Positions 1 to 13,600 of a stretch of 64,000 nt of DNA are shown one piece after another; position 1 is the first letter of the stretch; every line of letters begins with the position of its first letter. Source of the DNA: Pomacea canaliculata (Eukaryota; Mollusca; Gastropoda; Architaenioglossa; Ampullariidae); the NCBI RefSeq assembly GCF_003073045.1, contig NC_037593.1:12718735-12782734 (forward strand), in the 5' to 3' direction. The notes beneath the pieces were generated by a model. The model made no database searches. It was not told the origin of the DNA and saw only the letters and a list, made by a program, of their open reading frames with translations. The translations under genes and the position numbers were made by a program.

Positions 1-114
1 AGACTGCAATAATAAAAGAAATATGAAAAGAAGTAGTAAAAACTGGTAAAATGGTGAAAACGAGAGATAGAAGCTGACATTAAGAACTTATTTCACTTGT
101 TTATTTTTTTTAAG

Positions 115-2166
115 TTGGAAGGACTATTCGATGATGACGCAGATGATGAAATTGCCTACATTGAGAATTATGTTGAGCAGCTGATAGCGACGAATCCGAT
201 GAGCCTAGTCCTTGATTTTCTTTCTACAAAAGGTCAGTCTTTTCTTCCTCCTTACGTAGTTATGCAATGAGTCTTCAACTTCCCACTTTCTGGCTGTTTC
301 AAAATCTCTGGTTGTAGACTCAATACACCCAGGTTTAGGACATATCGCTTGTGCTCACCTTGGTGGTACGGGGGTGGGGAAGGGTGACACAAGGGGAACT
401 GGGAATAAGATGCAATGATCAAGATGTACATTAATGTCTTTTTTTATTTAAGAAATATCTTCTGATCCATTTTTACATTCCAGCTTGCCTAGGTGTTTTT
501 GTTTCTTTGTTTGTGGGTTCTTGTTGTTGTTGTTGTTGTTGTTGTTGGAGTTGGTGGTGGTGGTGGTGGTGGTGTTTTTTTGTTTATTTTGCCCAAACCC
601 TGACAACGCGCTGCATCAATTTCTTTTGTTGTAATCTTTTCACCTTGGACCTCAACCTGTCTACAGGCTGCATCAACAGCAGCGACGACGCTCGTAAGGC
701 GTTTATATACGAGCTGTGGTTCAACACCTACCCTCCCAACGAAGTGGACATTTCCTCCAAGTACAGGTCTGGCTTCCAACACGTGTTCCTGGGCGAGCTA
801 AGGGGCACCACTGTCCTCGGATTCTTCAACTGGCTGACCTTTTATCTGGAGGAGATGCAAGGTCGCATCAACTACCGCGGCTGGATAGACTACATGAAGG
901 TAAAGCGGACGAGTCATTTAGTCTAAGACAGGGAGACAACCAAGGCTTTCAACAGAGACGTGCGACCATGAATTATTTCCCTTTAATCATTCCGTCCTTT
1001 TCCCTCTATCGCCTCGTATTGTACTAAGGTTGGTTTGTTTTTTGTTTTTGCTTTTTTTTAAATTTCTTGTTTTCTGCTTTTTTTTATTTTACCGCAGTAC
1101 TTTTGGCAAGGAAAGGGGAGAGGATGACGAATGAGAATCGATTCATCCTCGGTTAATCTTTCGTCTCTTCACCTACTTCTCTTTGTCTTTATCTTAAGGC
1201 AGCAACCAAAAACAAACACCCGTCTTACTCCGTTGTCTTTACGAAATACTAAGGCCACGACACTTCGTCAACGTTGAGATTATTCCTGTCTTTAATGTGC
1301 TTAACTCTAGTTGTCTAGGACATACTATCTTCGCACTCCATCTTTCTTTGATCTACTTCCCTGTGACTTCTAGCATCTTTCTCCTAACCCTTTTTGCTTA
1401 TTTATTATTTTTTTTACCTTCTCCTGGTCACTAAAAAATATCTGTATATTTTTATCGTACATGGATTTGTCGGAAAAGTCAAATCAAAGAAACAGCATTT
1501 ATTTTTGAAGAAAGGATATTTTTATTGTTTGCTAGTATTTTTGTGAGTACTGCTGGGCGTATATTCTTCAGAAGTTTGAACGCACCTTGTTTCAGTCCTC
1601 ATTTTTCCTTTTTTTCACTTTTGACTACACCTTATTTAGCCATCTTACACCATTGATTTCTCTTGGTAGTTTGCTGCAGAAACCATCTCAGTTTTATTTT
1701 AAAGTAGTCCTGCTATATATATATAAGGCATTTTGTTCCGTTTGGCACTCTAAGAGCATGCCAAAAGGATAACTAAGTTGGGAGAGAATGTTGCAGATAC
1801 TGTGACTAATGCACTCCTCCGAAATATCCAAAGCAAATATTCAAACTAAATCCCCTCCCCCTTTTCTTTTTCCTTTGTCGTCAGAACCCTAGCATGGTGT
1901 CCGTCAGCTTCGACTGGCTCGGTATCCAGGCTCCTATTCGCTCTTTCTTCGTGGGTGTGAGTCCCGAGTTCGACATGGCCCTAGCTACTGTCTGCGCTCT
2001 TGTGCGACCGGAACGAGCTTGCCCCGTCGTCATCAACAACCAGACCTTCACCTACCAGACGTACATCATACGACACAAACGACAGTTGCAGCTGGCTGCA
2101 GCTTTTCCCATTGTTCCCTTACACACTGCCCCGCCCAACGCCACCGGAAGTGATTTTATGGGCTGA
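115..2166 (+). CDS. EndoU-family (XendoU-like) protein, 3' part, probable pseudoenzyme
   Basis: Three coding exons are visible: 115-232, 667-899 and 1885-2166 (TGA stop). They have AG/GT borders and join in frame to about 210 residues. Earlier exons lie left of the window. Family marks of the endoribonuclease EndoU fold are the ATNPM..VLDFLSTKG segment, GFQHVFLGE, GFFNWLTFYLEE, and FFVGVSPEFDMAL. Active EndoU enzymes cut single-stranded RNA at uridines using two His and one Lys. Here the first His is kept (codon 780-782). The second, normally in GFHNW, is Phe (825-827), and the position of the Lys is Ala (1930-1932). The usual C-terminal G-x-x-YxGTAYP region is also altered to QLQLAAAFP. The family call is strong. 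Loss of catalysis is an inference from an alignment made from memory. The protein may retain RNA or lipid binding. The CpG-rich exons contrast with AT-rich introns. Confidence 0.85.
233..666 (+). other. EndoU intron with TTG/GTG microsatellite
   Basis: This is an intron between EndoU exons. It carries a TTG run followed by a GTG run at about 522-573, and a polypyrimidine tract and CTACAG acceptor ending at 666. The microsatellite opens chance reading frames on both strands that are not genes. Confidence 0.7.
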
Positions 2167-2514
2167 AAGTGTCGATCTAACACTACTGGATAGACCCCCG
2201 CACCCGCGATATGTCAGAACTTCTTGTTACTCACATATAAAACACCTTGGAACATGAAGATCGACACCTTCGTCTTCAGTTTTGACATTAAAGAACAAAA
2301 TCAGGTTAAGAGGACACGAAGAACAACAAAAAAAAGATGCGGAAATATAGTGGGAGGGCATTTTAAATACTATGACAATGTCGCTTTATGCTTGAAAAGG
2401 AGGACAGACACTATTTGGGTCGTAGCTGCAGGTTAGAAATTGTGTTAATCCATGAGACAGCTGATGATAACTACACTCTACTGACTCTGCTATACAGATA
2501 GCTGAACACTAGCA

Positions 2515-2520
2515 AATAAA
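2515..2520 (+). terminator. AATAAA poly(A) signal of the EndoU gene
   Basis: A canonical AATAAA lies about 350 bp after the EndoU stop codon, with a GT-rich stretch shortly downstream. It is the first good polyadenylation signal after the stop. Confidence 0.6.
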
Positions 2521-5500
2521 GAAAATTGTGGAACTTAATGTTCGTGACGAATGCACACACACACGCGCGTGCACACACAGAGAGAGAAAATGTCAATGAA
2601 AACAGCCAAGAATACTTTCCGTTCCCACACCTACGGTGATATCTCCACCAATAATAGCTTAGTGATATTACAGTCTGGAGCTAAAATAAAAATCGGAAAT
2701 TCCTGCTTGAGCTGCGACCCGCTGTACGTGGCCGACATACAGCCTCGACCACTGAAGATATTTCCGCACTGCATCCGCCTTTAGTAGACGAGTCAGGTCG
2801 ACCGCGGGTAGCCCCCAACCCTCTGCCTCATCTACTGCGCATGTCAGTGGCACAGGCAGAAGCAGGTCTCCATTCACACACAGACACACGGCGCTCGGTC
2901 GTGCGGCATGCGGAGAGTCCCTGTCATTGTGTTCAGACCCAGCGAGACCAAGCGAGACCACCTCAACCATGAGTGTTTCTTCTCAGGCCCTACACACTAG
3001 ACAGACAGTGGTGTAGTGGGGAAGCGAGTCTGTGTGGTGGGACTGGCTTCAATCCAACACTGGATTTTATTCAAGCCAGCTTTGTTTTCGCACAAGTCGA
3101 GTCTTAAACGCCTCTCAAGTAAGTGTGTGTATGTTTTCGTTACAGAGATTGGATATGACTGACTACTCACTTAGCACTTTCAAGGATTCGCAGATAATTT
3201 CGCGGGTTAACCCAACATTTAGACCTTCATTCAGACCACAGAGTGAGAGCGGTGTACAGGTAGGGAGGGGAAGGGTGGAGACGGTCATCCTGAGCGCCAA
3301 TAAAGAGCAGCACCTCACCCTCCAAAAAATTACCTTCACTAATCGCTTTAGAGTAAATAAGATGATTATTAAAATACATTACTATTTCTCAGCATTTTGA
3401 TGGGTTTTTTTTTACTGTAATCTCTCGTTTTAATATCAACGTATTTTCGAATATTTAATTTAAAAAACGATGATTGGCCCAACCCTTTAGAGTCTACTAA
3501 TTGGTGTTTTTTGAGAAGAGGGGGGTGGGGAGTACAAAATAAACAAGTATTATAAGTAAATGGTAGTGACCAGGTATCAATTTTCTCTGGGTACCAAAGA
3601 CCCTAGATACGTCATTTAGGGGTAGGGGAACCTAATCTACGAGAACGTGGAGCTTATATATGGTAGTCCGGGAGGGTGAGGGGATTTCCCGAGCGATGTG
3701 TTACAGTTGACCTGCTTACCCACGATTGATATGGTAATTACAATGGCCGCGTCTTAACGTTCACTCTTCAGCCAAACGCTTCCAGACACAGCGAGGGCCT
3801 TCACGTGATCAAAAGTCAAGAGAGGCTGTTGGGAAAATCCCCGTCGCCTTATTAATAACAACAGTTTCATGCATGGCTGACTGCGAATCTTGAGTGAGAT
3901 TTTTGACGAGAAAAAGCAGGATAAATCTTGATTAACTGTGTAAGATGGACATGCTGCTGGGATATGAAATGATTAGGTGAGTGATAAACATTTATGAAGA
4001 ATATGTGACGAGGTATTGTGGCGATATAAATATTGCTGCAGTCTTGAGATACCACTATTAATGATCAACAGCACAGGCGGAGAGACTTCAAGGCTGAGAA
4101 ACGAACTGATTAATGGATAGGCGAGTGGAAAAATAGAACTAGATGATACTGGTTTTTTTTTCGAGTTTGCAACATACAATATCTGAGAGATAGCTATCGG
4201 AAGAGTTTAAGGGTAATTATTGGCTAGGATTTTAAATTCTCTCTCACACACATACACACGTACATGTATAAATATAAATGTCTACCACAATAACTGCTAA
4301 TAATAACAACATAATAATTTCCTGAAACAAACAAATCTTCCTCGTGAGCCATATACCGACATATCACGTGTGCATGCATGATGCAAATACAGACTCACAA
4401 ATAAATATCCTTAGTAATCTCAACCATGAATCATATACCATTACTCACCGTCTGAATAGAACTGTTATCACCATTAGCAGCTGCTACAACAACAACTGCC
4501 GCTCCTCCGCTCGGCCTTGAACAATGGAGAATAACCCAGAGGTCAATAGACGATAAAGACAGCGGGATTTGTTTTTCATAACAGGAACTGCGAAAAACAA
4601 TTCAACTGGAGCTTAAGTGCTTAGTTTACTTTTGGCCAAGGTGGTCATTACAGCAGTGAAAGTTTTTGCTTGAAACACACACAAAAGGGAATTAAAACAA
4701 TATATATAAATAAAATTACGCTTCAAGTAACGTGTTCAGAAATAGCCAATAGACTCGCAATGCAGTGGTCATCCTCGGTTTCTCCTGACATGTTAAAATG
4801 CGAGTTTCAAGTTGAACTTTAAACTTGGGTAGAGAGGGACAAAAGAGAGTGACGAGAGAGAGAGATAAACTGTTTGATTGACATCTTCCATTGCGGTTAT
4901 CAAAATACGAGCCTCGTTTAACGCCTCAACAGTTTCATACGCACACGCTGTCTTATTCTTTCTCTCTCAGACACACATTCACGCTGGTATACATACACAT
5001 TGCCGTACTAGGCCTTTAAGAATTAGACAATTTTGCTCCCAAGAGCCCTTCAGTCGTAGTTTATGGTGGGAGAATTTAGCTCAACGAGGTCAGTGATGGT
5101 GGTAGAAGGACATACTTCATCCACGAGACGCCTGTACCTTGCTATCAAGTTCAAGGTTCAGGGTTAGTGGCGACAATGTAAAGATCAAGTAAAGAGATTC
5201 CAAAGAGCATAACAATAGAGCGAGAGAGAAATATGTAGAGAGAAGGGTTACAAGAACGAAAACTAGTGTAATAGAAGGTGTCTGACACGATCAGCCTCCT
5301 TCCTGCTTCCCGATTCTCACTTCCGCGCGGTCAGACAATCGACACGCAGACCTCGCAGGAGTAGGTCCTTTCTTTCGCCGTCCATCTGTCTGTCTACTCC
5401 CATCAATACCGACAGTCCGTCCTGGTACACAGATGTGTTTTCACTGTAGGCCTCTCTCTGCAACGGAAGCAGCCTTCTCATCTGCCAAGAGGCCTACCAT

Positions 5501-7020
5501 GGAACTTTGACACACGATGCTTAGATGCAGAGACAAGAGTGAGACGAGAAATCGGAAGTTTTGTAATCGTCGAAAGGCTGAGATCAGAAGGACGAGGTTT
5601 GTACTGCTTGCCAGCCTCTGGTCAGCAAACGATATTTTTCTCTCCCCACCCCACACCTTGAACCAGTTTAATAAATAAAGCTTTTGCACTTAATGGAGAT
5701 TTTGCCTTTGTGATCAGCGGTCACGTGATAACGCTCACACAAAGGAAGTCGTAGCCGGAGTTACTTCGACTTTGCGCTGTGCTGCAACACCTTGTGCTCA
5801 GGGCTTTGTCGGGTATTCCTGGGTGAGACACTAGTAAAGAGGGAGGGGTAGCTGAAAGGAGGAGTGACATGTGATAGAAATAGGGCGGAGGTGTGAGAGC
5901 CTTAGTATCTCAAGACTGCGACCTAAGTTACCCTGAATCCCTTTAAATTTTCCCTTTTGCTGCACCGAGTATCGACAGCGGCACCGCGGTTACAAATTCC
6001 TATCCTAAATGGCCATGATCTGGTCGACATTAGTTTTGCAATCAATGGTTAGTAAAAGATGGGGGGGGGGGGAAATCCCGCGCTTACCACCTGACGCTGT
6101 GAAACCAAAGACGATCAATGGTGAAACTATGTGTCGGTTGCCTTCAGCGCGAGTTACGAGAAATAACGACCAGTCTCAGGTTGCTTTAGTTGAGGTCAAC
6201 TTTTGTCGAGGTGAAAAAGGATAGGTCTGTTTACCCTCTGCAGCAGGTCTTATCACCTGGCGAATAAAAAGACGCATATTGCGAACGGAAAAGCCCAGCT
6301 GAGTTGGTAGGTGGCAGTAGGGCTGAAGTGAGTATAGTAACTGTCATCGAATCTGAAAACAAAGCCTGTGGTGGTGATGGTGGTGGGGTGGGGGAAAACA
6401 TAAGAAAACGGATCTCTTGCTAGAGCCAGCCATTCACTGCAGACGAAGCGAAGTTGCTGTCAGTTTTTGCCAGAATCTTTCGACACGGGAGCTCTACAGG
6501 AAACAAAACAATTAAATTAAAAACAATCCCAGCAACAATAAATCCGCCTTGCCTTTCTCCCGTTATGACCTCGCATAGCTAATGGTAGGACAGTCTCAGG
6601 AGAGCGCGTTATCTGCGTGGCGAGGGCAAAGGTCATATCCGGATCTGTCGTCTGCGACTAGGAGCGTTTTAAACGGGGCGAGGTGACCACAGTGAAGGTT
6701 GTTTGTGTGTGGAGTTGGTGGGGGTGGAAGGGGTGGTGATAATCAGCATGTGATCGTCTAAAACATGTTGATGCTTGCTCAAGTGTTACACACGAAGAAA
6801 GATTTATTTATTAATTTGTTATTTCGGTGTAGTACTATTTGATACGGAAGTTGCCTCAGTCTGATGTAGCTGTTTGTGTGATTGAAATGTGCTTATACAG
6901 ACTCAGCCTTCTTTTCCTTTCACCAGAATCGTCCTTACTACATTGTAAATATTGTAAATAATATTTGTGACATGATAATTAGTCATTCTTAAAACTCTTT
7001 TCTTTTCTCTTGTTTTCCAG
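2521..7020. other. Intergenic spacer between EndoU and the nuclease-helicase gene
   Basis: No convincing gene is seen. The stretch holds a CA-type microsatellite near 2551-2580, a CpG-rich patch at about 2700-2960, a GA-rich tract at 4845-4870, another CpG-rich patch at 5280-5480, and a run of 12 G at 6061-6072. Open frames here are short, lack splice context and match no family I know. Confidence 0.6.
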
Positions 7021-7130
7021 TCTGTATTTTACTTCCAACCCACATCGGGTTTGACCTGCAGTCACTTGAGATTTCACAGAATCTTCAGTCTGCCCTCCTC
7101 CCCCACATGGGCATCAGATGAGTCGTAGAG
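7021..7130 (+). other. Candidate 5' untranslated exon upstream of the nuclease-helicase gene
   Basis: A strong pyrimidine-rich acceptor (ending TTTTCCAG at 7020) is followed 110 bp later by a strong donor (TAGAG|GTAAGG at 7131). The segment has no ATG-led frame that continues into the next exon, so it would be untranslated. A splice to the acceptor TTACAG at 7615-7620, ten bases before the ATG at 7631, is plausible. The call rests on splice-site quality and position alone. It could also be a chance pair of sites. Confidence 0.3.
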
Positions 7131-7200
7131 GTAAGGGTTAGATGAGTGATATAGGTAAAGGTTAGATGAGGGGTACAGGTAAAGGTGTTTTCTGACAACC
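7131..7200 (+). repeat. Short tandem repeat carrying splice-donor-like AGGTAAGG units
   Basis: The unit AGGTAA(A/G)GGTTAGATGAG recurs at about 7129, 7155 and 7178, the last copy truncated. Each copy restates the AG|GTAAGG donor at 7131, so the donor is followed by two near-identical decoys about 24-26 bp apart. Confidence 0.55.
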
Positions 7201-7630
7201 TTGCAGTTACAGCAGCTGCACTAACCGTCTGTCGCTTGGCTGCCCTGCCCTGCCTGACTCACTCTCTCCTCTGGCTTGTGACTCTCTCTCTGTCCTCCAA
7301 GTTGATGTAACCTCAAGCAAGGGAACGGCTGATGCAAGCTTGTTGATTTTACTTGTAGATACAGGTCAGTGCCTGGTGTGTACTTTGTAAAGGTGGAGCT
7401 GGTAATTCGTCGTCTGTCTTATTAACCTTCTTTCTTCTCTCTCTCTTTGAGTCGCTTTTTCTTTCTGGGTCTTCCTTTGGGTATCCCCCTTTCTCCCTCT
7501 GGGTTCTTCTTATTTCTTCTTCCAAGATCCTCTCACTCTTTGTATCGCCTTTCATGTTCATGTTCTTTCACCGAAACCAGCGAAGCCACAGACGCTCAGT
7601 CTGTCGTTATATCATTACAGAGAGGGAGCC

Positions 7631-10600
7631 ATGGGGCAGCACTTGTCGAGATGGAGCGATGACAGTTACAACAATAACAATAATAGCAATAACAACAATG
7701 TTGCCGTCGTCAATGGCACGAGTCCGGAAAGACACGGAGACTCGCGACGGTCACCTCGCGGACAGCAAAACAAGCGAGTAAATATTCCTTTAGCATATAT
7801 ATATATTTTTTAGTAAATAGCCATTCAGAAAATTTTCTCTATAATAACCATTTAGTTAATACTCTTTTAGTAACATCCTATATTAAATACTATTTTATCA
7901 CCTATTGTGTGTGGAAGGGGGCGTGCGCTACATATATGGCCGAAAGAGGATATTTTGTAACCTTTTAGCATATATTCTAGTTTAGTAACTACTTAGTATT
8001 GATACTCGCTGTTAGTTCCATAACATGAAACACTCGTGTAGCCTGCGAGGGCCGCAGCACATGAAGGAGTTCCAAAACGTGTCAAGAAGGCGTTACTTTG
8101 TCACCTTGCTGCCCCAGTTACGTCACACAGCTGTTTCACTCCACTCCCATAATTTTACTGGAATGTGAAGTTCATCGCCTTGCGCCTCGTGAACAAGAAT
8201 AGGCTGGATAGAGTCATTTAGCTTTGTCTTTTCTTGTGAAAAGTGACGTCGCTTGACTAATCTATGTAACGGACAAGTACTTAGTAGAGGGGGTTAGGAG
8301 GGAAGATCGACAACCGTGGTTGATCTGATTTAGCGTAGTGGGCTGGAAGTTGTTTGCCCTTGAGCAAATGACGTAAACTGGGACGTCAAAATAAGGTGAC
8401 GTAAAAGATGGAGGAAAATAACGTTAGAGAAAAAAACGGAAAGCAGAGAGCAGACGGCGGAACCGAAGTGAGAGCTGGTGGATTTTTCTTGGGACTTTCT
8501 CGCAACTGCTGCGACAGCGGAAAAAAAGTATTACGGGAAGTAATACCGTGGGTAAACTACAGGTGGATGTACTTCACAGGTCGTGAGTCACTGTAGTCCG
8601 TGTTCGCACCGTGGGGGAGCTCTGTGGCTTGGGCATCCCGCAGTACAGTGAAGTACTGGCGTGAGCGAGAAAAACAACGGTCCCAGAACGGAATATGTAT
8701 TACGGGAAGTAATACCGTGGTTAAACTACAGGTGGATGTACTTCACTGGTCGTGAGTCACTGTAGTCCGTGTCCGCACCGTGGGGGAGCTGGAAGGGACA
8801 GTTCTTAACAGCCGGAGAGTAAGCGCCGGTGGAGGAAAGGTTTCCTCCCGGCCTTCAGCTGATCTAACATCATCCGGCCAAACATCTAGGAGGCGGCCGC
8901 ATGCGCAAGACCGAGACGTCTGCTTGTAAACTGTGGTACCGTAAAAACTATTTATTTTCAATAATAAATAGACTTCGTGGAAAGAAGATCAGTGGGACTA
9001 ATTAGAATAGAGGACTTGGGAGGGTCTCAGAGACTTTAATATAAAAGGTTAATGTTTCATCAAGAACGAACATTTTGTTTTATTCTTCATCAGTGACAAT
9101 ATTTTATGAGAGTCGATTTCATTGTTAACTTTAATAGTACGTGGGATGAATGATAACATATTGGTAATATATCTTGTGTGGCGAATGAAGGAGTGAATCT
9201 ATCAGTGTGGATATTTTGCCTTTGTTTCATTTGACATTGTATTTGAATTGAATAATTATTTGTGCCTCTAAGAAGGTACGCCCACCCTCAAGCGATCAGG
9301 ATATTTTGCTTTGTGGAAAGAATGCGCATGTCTGCGGACGGTCCGTGACAATCTAAAACCCATAGATAAACCCCGCATGCCTGCAGTACTAGAGCTTGAT
9401 ACAGCTGCCGAACAGCCATCTTGCTGCTCGTAGTGTTAGATATAAACCGGCATAGAACATGGCGACATTGAAACCTACCTCCTCAGCTGTGAAATCAAAG
9501 AGCAAAAGCTGTTCAAGCAAATAAAATCAATTCATGTTGACAACGTTCGAAAAATACGAAGATACAATGCCAGGAAATCCTAGATACTGACGCATCCTTC
9601 ACTTCCATCATGGCAGTTAGTCGGCTTCCACCACAGCGAAGCATGGGTCTCTTCATAAGACTTAGATAATAGGTGAGCCCCCATAGAACCTAAGAGCACC
9701 TTCGAAGACAAACTGTGAGCCATGTGACGAGCTAAATCTGGGAATTTGTTGTGACCGTCATGCAACAAAAAAAAAAACCCCAAACAAACAAACAAACAAA
9801 CAAACAAATAAACAAAAAACAAAAAACATTGTCATTTGTTTCTACTCTGTCCATCTGTCCATCGCTTTTTGAAATTTAGAGTTAAACATAAATATTTTGA
9901 TTTACAACAGAAACCTGTAAAAAATAACTTTAGTTGAAAGAAAACAGTTGTTTGTAAATACAACTCGATCAGTCTCACAGCGCATGCACTAAACGAAAGC
10001 GGATGTGGTCAGTCTCTGTCCTCAGCGCAAGGCCGTGCTGGATCACAACGTCACGGCTGAGTTCGTTAAAAATGTCGGCTTGTGTTTTCGCAGAAACCGC
10101 ACGTGGTGACAGACGACGACCTGGTGCGAGCCACGCATGACTGTCTGAAGCTCATCAATACCTGGTTTCCCGAGCGATGTTCGCGCACGTACTTCATGCC
10201 ACCTGTGCACATGAACACCGTCAAATACAAGACGTGGCTGGGCGGCGAAGGGACTGCGCATGCGCGGGGTCTGGACGTGCAGGCGGTGCAGGGGACGATG
10301 GAGAGCGACTGGCGGGATGATGAGGTCATGCAGAGGACGCTGCACTGCCTGCGACGCCTGGGTGATTTCTTGAAGGTTCGACACGCCTCAGCGACTACGC
10401 TCTCGCTTGCCTTGCATCTGTCCAAAGACTTTTTTTCTGTATCTTGTCTCGGTCTCTGTAGATGACTGTTGCTTTTTCTGTGTCTCTGTCTCTTTCGTAA
10501 CCCTTTGTATTTTACTGTCACTCTGACATTAAACTTTGTCTCATCTCTCTCATGTCTCTCTAAATGTCTTGCACACTTTTTAGTTTGTCTCTGAAATATC

Positions 10601-13600
10601 TGCGCTATCTGCTTGTTTTTTGTTTTTTTTAAACATTCTGTCGTATAACATCTCCCATCCACCCCACTCCATGGTGTCACCTATTTCTGTCAGTCACTCT
10701 GACATTATCTTTTACGTCTCATCCCATATGATTCTGTCTCACACACATACACATTCTATTGCATTTTTTATCTTTCACGCATTATCTCATTGTCTTTTTT
10801 TTTTCGCCTCCTTTATACATTTTCATGATTCCTTTTCTCTCACACATGCATGTTTATACCCCCTGATATGACAACTCAAGTTTTGCCTGATGCAGGAGCC
10901 GATGGTGGTTATTCTCCAGATGGATCAGGACAACTACCTCAACAAGCCCAGGTATTCAGCTCTGACCTCTAAGTACCCACGTCCTAGCGAACTAACTGAG
11001 AAACTGCGCCGCGGTGACTTTGATCTTCTATTCGTGCACCTGCGGTACGGACTCATTGTCGCCGAGATGAAATCAGTTGGCTGGCGACCAGGTGAGAGGG
11101 ATCGGGTGGTGGGGCTTGGAGTGGTTGGGGTAAACACCTACCGGGCATTTGAGTTAACATGTCCTTAAAACCTTGCTAATAATTCTTTGCATATACCACA
11201 CCTGAAGAACTCTTCCTCGCTGCGTGTTGGGATGCAGATGGAGTTGACATCTTTTGTTAGATTTAGAGAAATTCGTTGAGCCAATAAAATAATAGAGTCG
11301 GTCTGGAAGTAACACAAAGCGCACTCCCCCTTCTTCTGCCCACAGGTCAGCAACAGGATGACGCCACTGTGGCCAAGAAGCTGGAGCTGGCCATCAAGCA
11401 GCTGAAAAAGTCAAAGGAGGTGCTGCAACACCTGGTGTCAGATCTTCGGCCTCAGCCCGCCATTCGCAGGTGCCTAGTGCTGCCCAACGTCAGCAGTCAG
11501 CGCCTGACGCAACTTCTGGATACGAACCCCATCCTGAGCCAGGTGAGCGGATCCCGGGATCTCGCTGAGGATCGTGGGGACGACTGACAGATCCTTCTAC
11601 TAGTGACAGGCTATTCTAGACAAAAGAAAACGAACACACAAAAACATTTTGAAAATATTTACTCAACCTGAACCGCCTACTGATGTGTAGTATGCACCCA
11701 CTTGAACAAATTTCCTTGAATTTTTTTTGTTTTTTTGCGAATTCTGCCATGGTGAATACGTGCAAAGAGCAGCATGGCTGTCACTTCTTTGCCATCTTCT
11801 GCAACGTGTTCACGTGTTGTGTGGCAGAAGGGGCGAATTTGAGTGTTTGTAAGATAATTGAAAATATCCCGGAGGATTTCTTTAAAAAGCCTCGCGGCGG
11901 CTATAGTCATTAGATAGTCACTTATTTTAAACACATGTCTCATAATATTACATTTAAATATTCCATGTTACTACAGGAACTTCGCACTTGTTTCGGAGCA
12001 TCCAGTGTGACAGACGCTGTGTCCCTCTGCCTCTGTTCCGACCTGATGACGTCAAGAGAGCAGCCCGCTGACGTCACAGACGCCATTTTGCAACGCATGC
12101 AGAAATGGTGGAATCGCCTGGTGACTAGTCAGGGAATCGGGGGAGAGGGTACGCCGGAAATTTACGACTATCTTCTGGCCAGGTACTAACGGATAGAGAC
12201 GAAAAGGAAGAAAATGGGTTTTTAAAAATTATTTTAATTATTATTTCATTTCTTGTAATAAACCCGCCTACATGAATTGCATGTTCCGCACTCAAAATAG
12301 TGACGTTTGTCTCCCTAACGTCTCGCATTAACATCACTGTTCTGTGTGACAGATTCTGCGGCCCTGCAAGTACAGTGAAGGTGTACTGCGTGACGTCACC
12401 GAGCCTGGAAATTCGGACGTTGGGTGACGCTGTGTCGGAGACCGGAGAGCGAATGGTGCAGTTCGCACTCTTCCCGGAGCAGCTGGCGCTCTTGGAGGTG
12501 ATATTTTACTTGTCTCAGTGTTGGACTTCCACTGCTTCTAATACATAATTTTACCGTTCACATAAAGCAGAGAACGGCTAGACAAAAATATTTGTAATGT
12601 GTGAACATATCTGTGTATGTCTGTACATGTGTGTGCAAAGGTGTGTGTGTGTGTGGTTATCTTAACCTCGTGCCTGGAAATCCTTTTCGTAGAGTAAGCA
12701 TGCATTTAAAGATCAAAACTAACGCAAGGTCAAAGGTTAGGGGACTGCAAGTTTTAACGTCGCACTATTGAATAAGAACCTCCTTTAAGGGTCACATTAG
12801 ACAGACGGGTACCCTACGCCAGGTGTCATGCAGGTGGCTTATCGAAATATGACGAGCCTTAGATATACCTACATGACAACGTTACAGTATTTCAAGACGA
12901 CGGGCATATAAACGGTCATGGTGGGTGTCAAAATGACAGCAGTGAGCACAGAACTGGTGTTAGCGGCAGTACGCACAGACCTATGTTTAGTCTGTCGATA
13001 TTTTAGGATTTTACTAGCTAAATGTAAGCGGTCTTTGATGCTCTGTTTTATTTTTGTTCTTTCCACTCACAGAGCTCAAACCCCTGCGTTTACTTAACGG
13101 GCCCACCTGGCACAGGTAAAACTCTCATCCTGGTCCTGCGGACCGTGCTGTGGGCGCGCCAGGGTCACGTGGTACACGTGGCCAGCACGGGCTCCTTCAG
13201 TGAGGCAGCCACACAGCTCATTTTTCACCAGGTGAGAAAGCGGGTGCTCGCTGGAATATATATATATAAAACGAGCTCTGGGAAGGGAGGATGGCAAATG
13301 GAGGGGAAGCCATGACGTCATAGACCCTGAACAGGAGAGCTATGACGTCACGATATTGTTTCTCGCGCTAACCTCACGCTGTAATCCTGTAATCCTCGCC
13401 ACGGTTCTGACTCCGTGCTCATGTTGTGAATAGTTTTAACCCGTTGCCGGGCAATAGCTACTTCGTACATTGGCCCTTCAGATGCGACTGTTCAAGGGTC
13501 CAGGTGTTATCTGGCATTGCCCTTGTGGATTAATAAAGTTGTATTGTATTGCACGGCACATCGCTTTTATAATGATGACAACGACAAAGAAGAAGAAATA

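Noticed and set aside
507-926. Reading the EndoU exon as part of a longer continuous frame from 507
   Set aside because: The upstream part is a TTG/GTG microsatellite, and the acceptor CTACAG at 661-666 defines the true exon start.
2668-2970. 100-residue minus-strand frame in a CpG-rich patch
   Set aside because: It has an ATG but no recognisable domain and no supporting splice or poly(A) context. Chance in GC-rich sequence is more likely.
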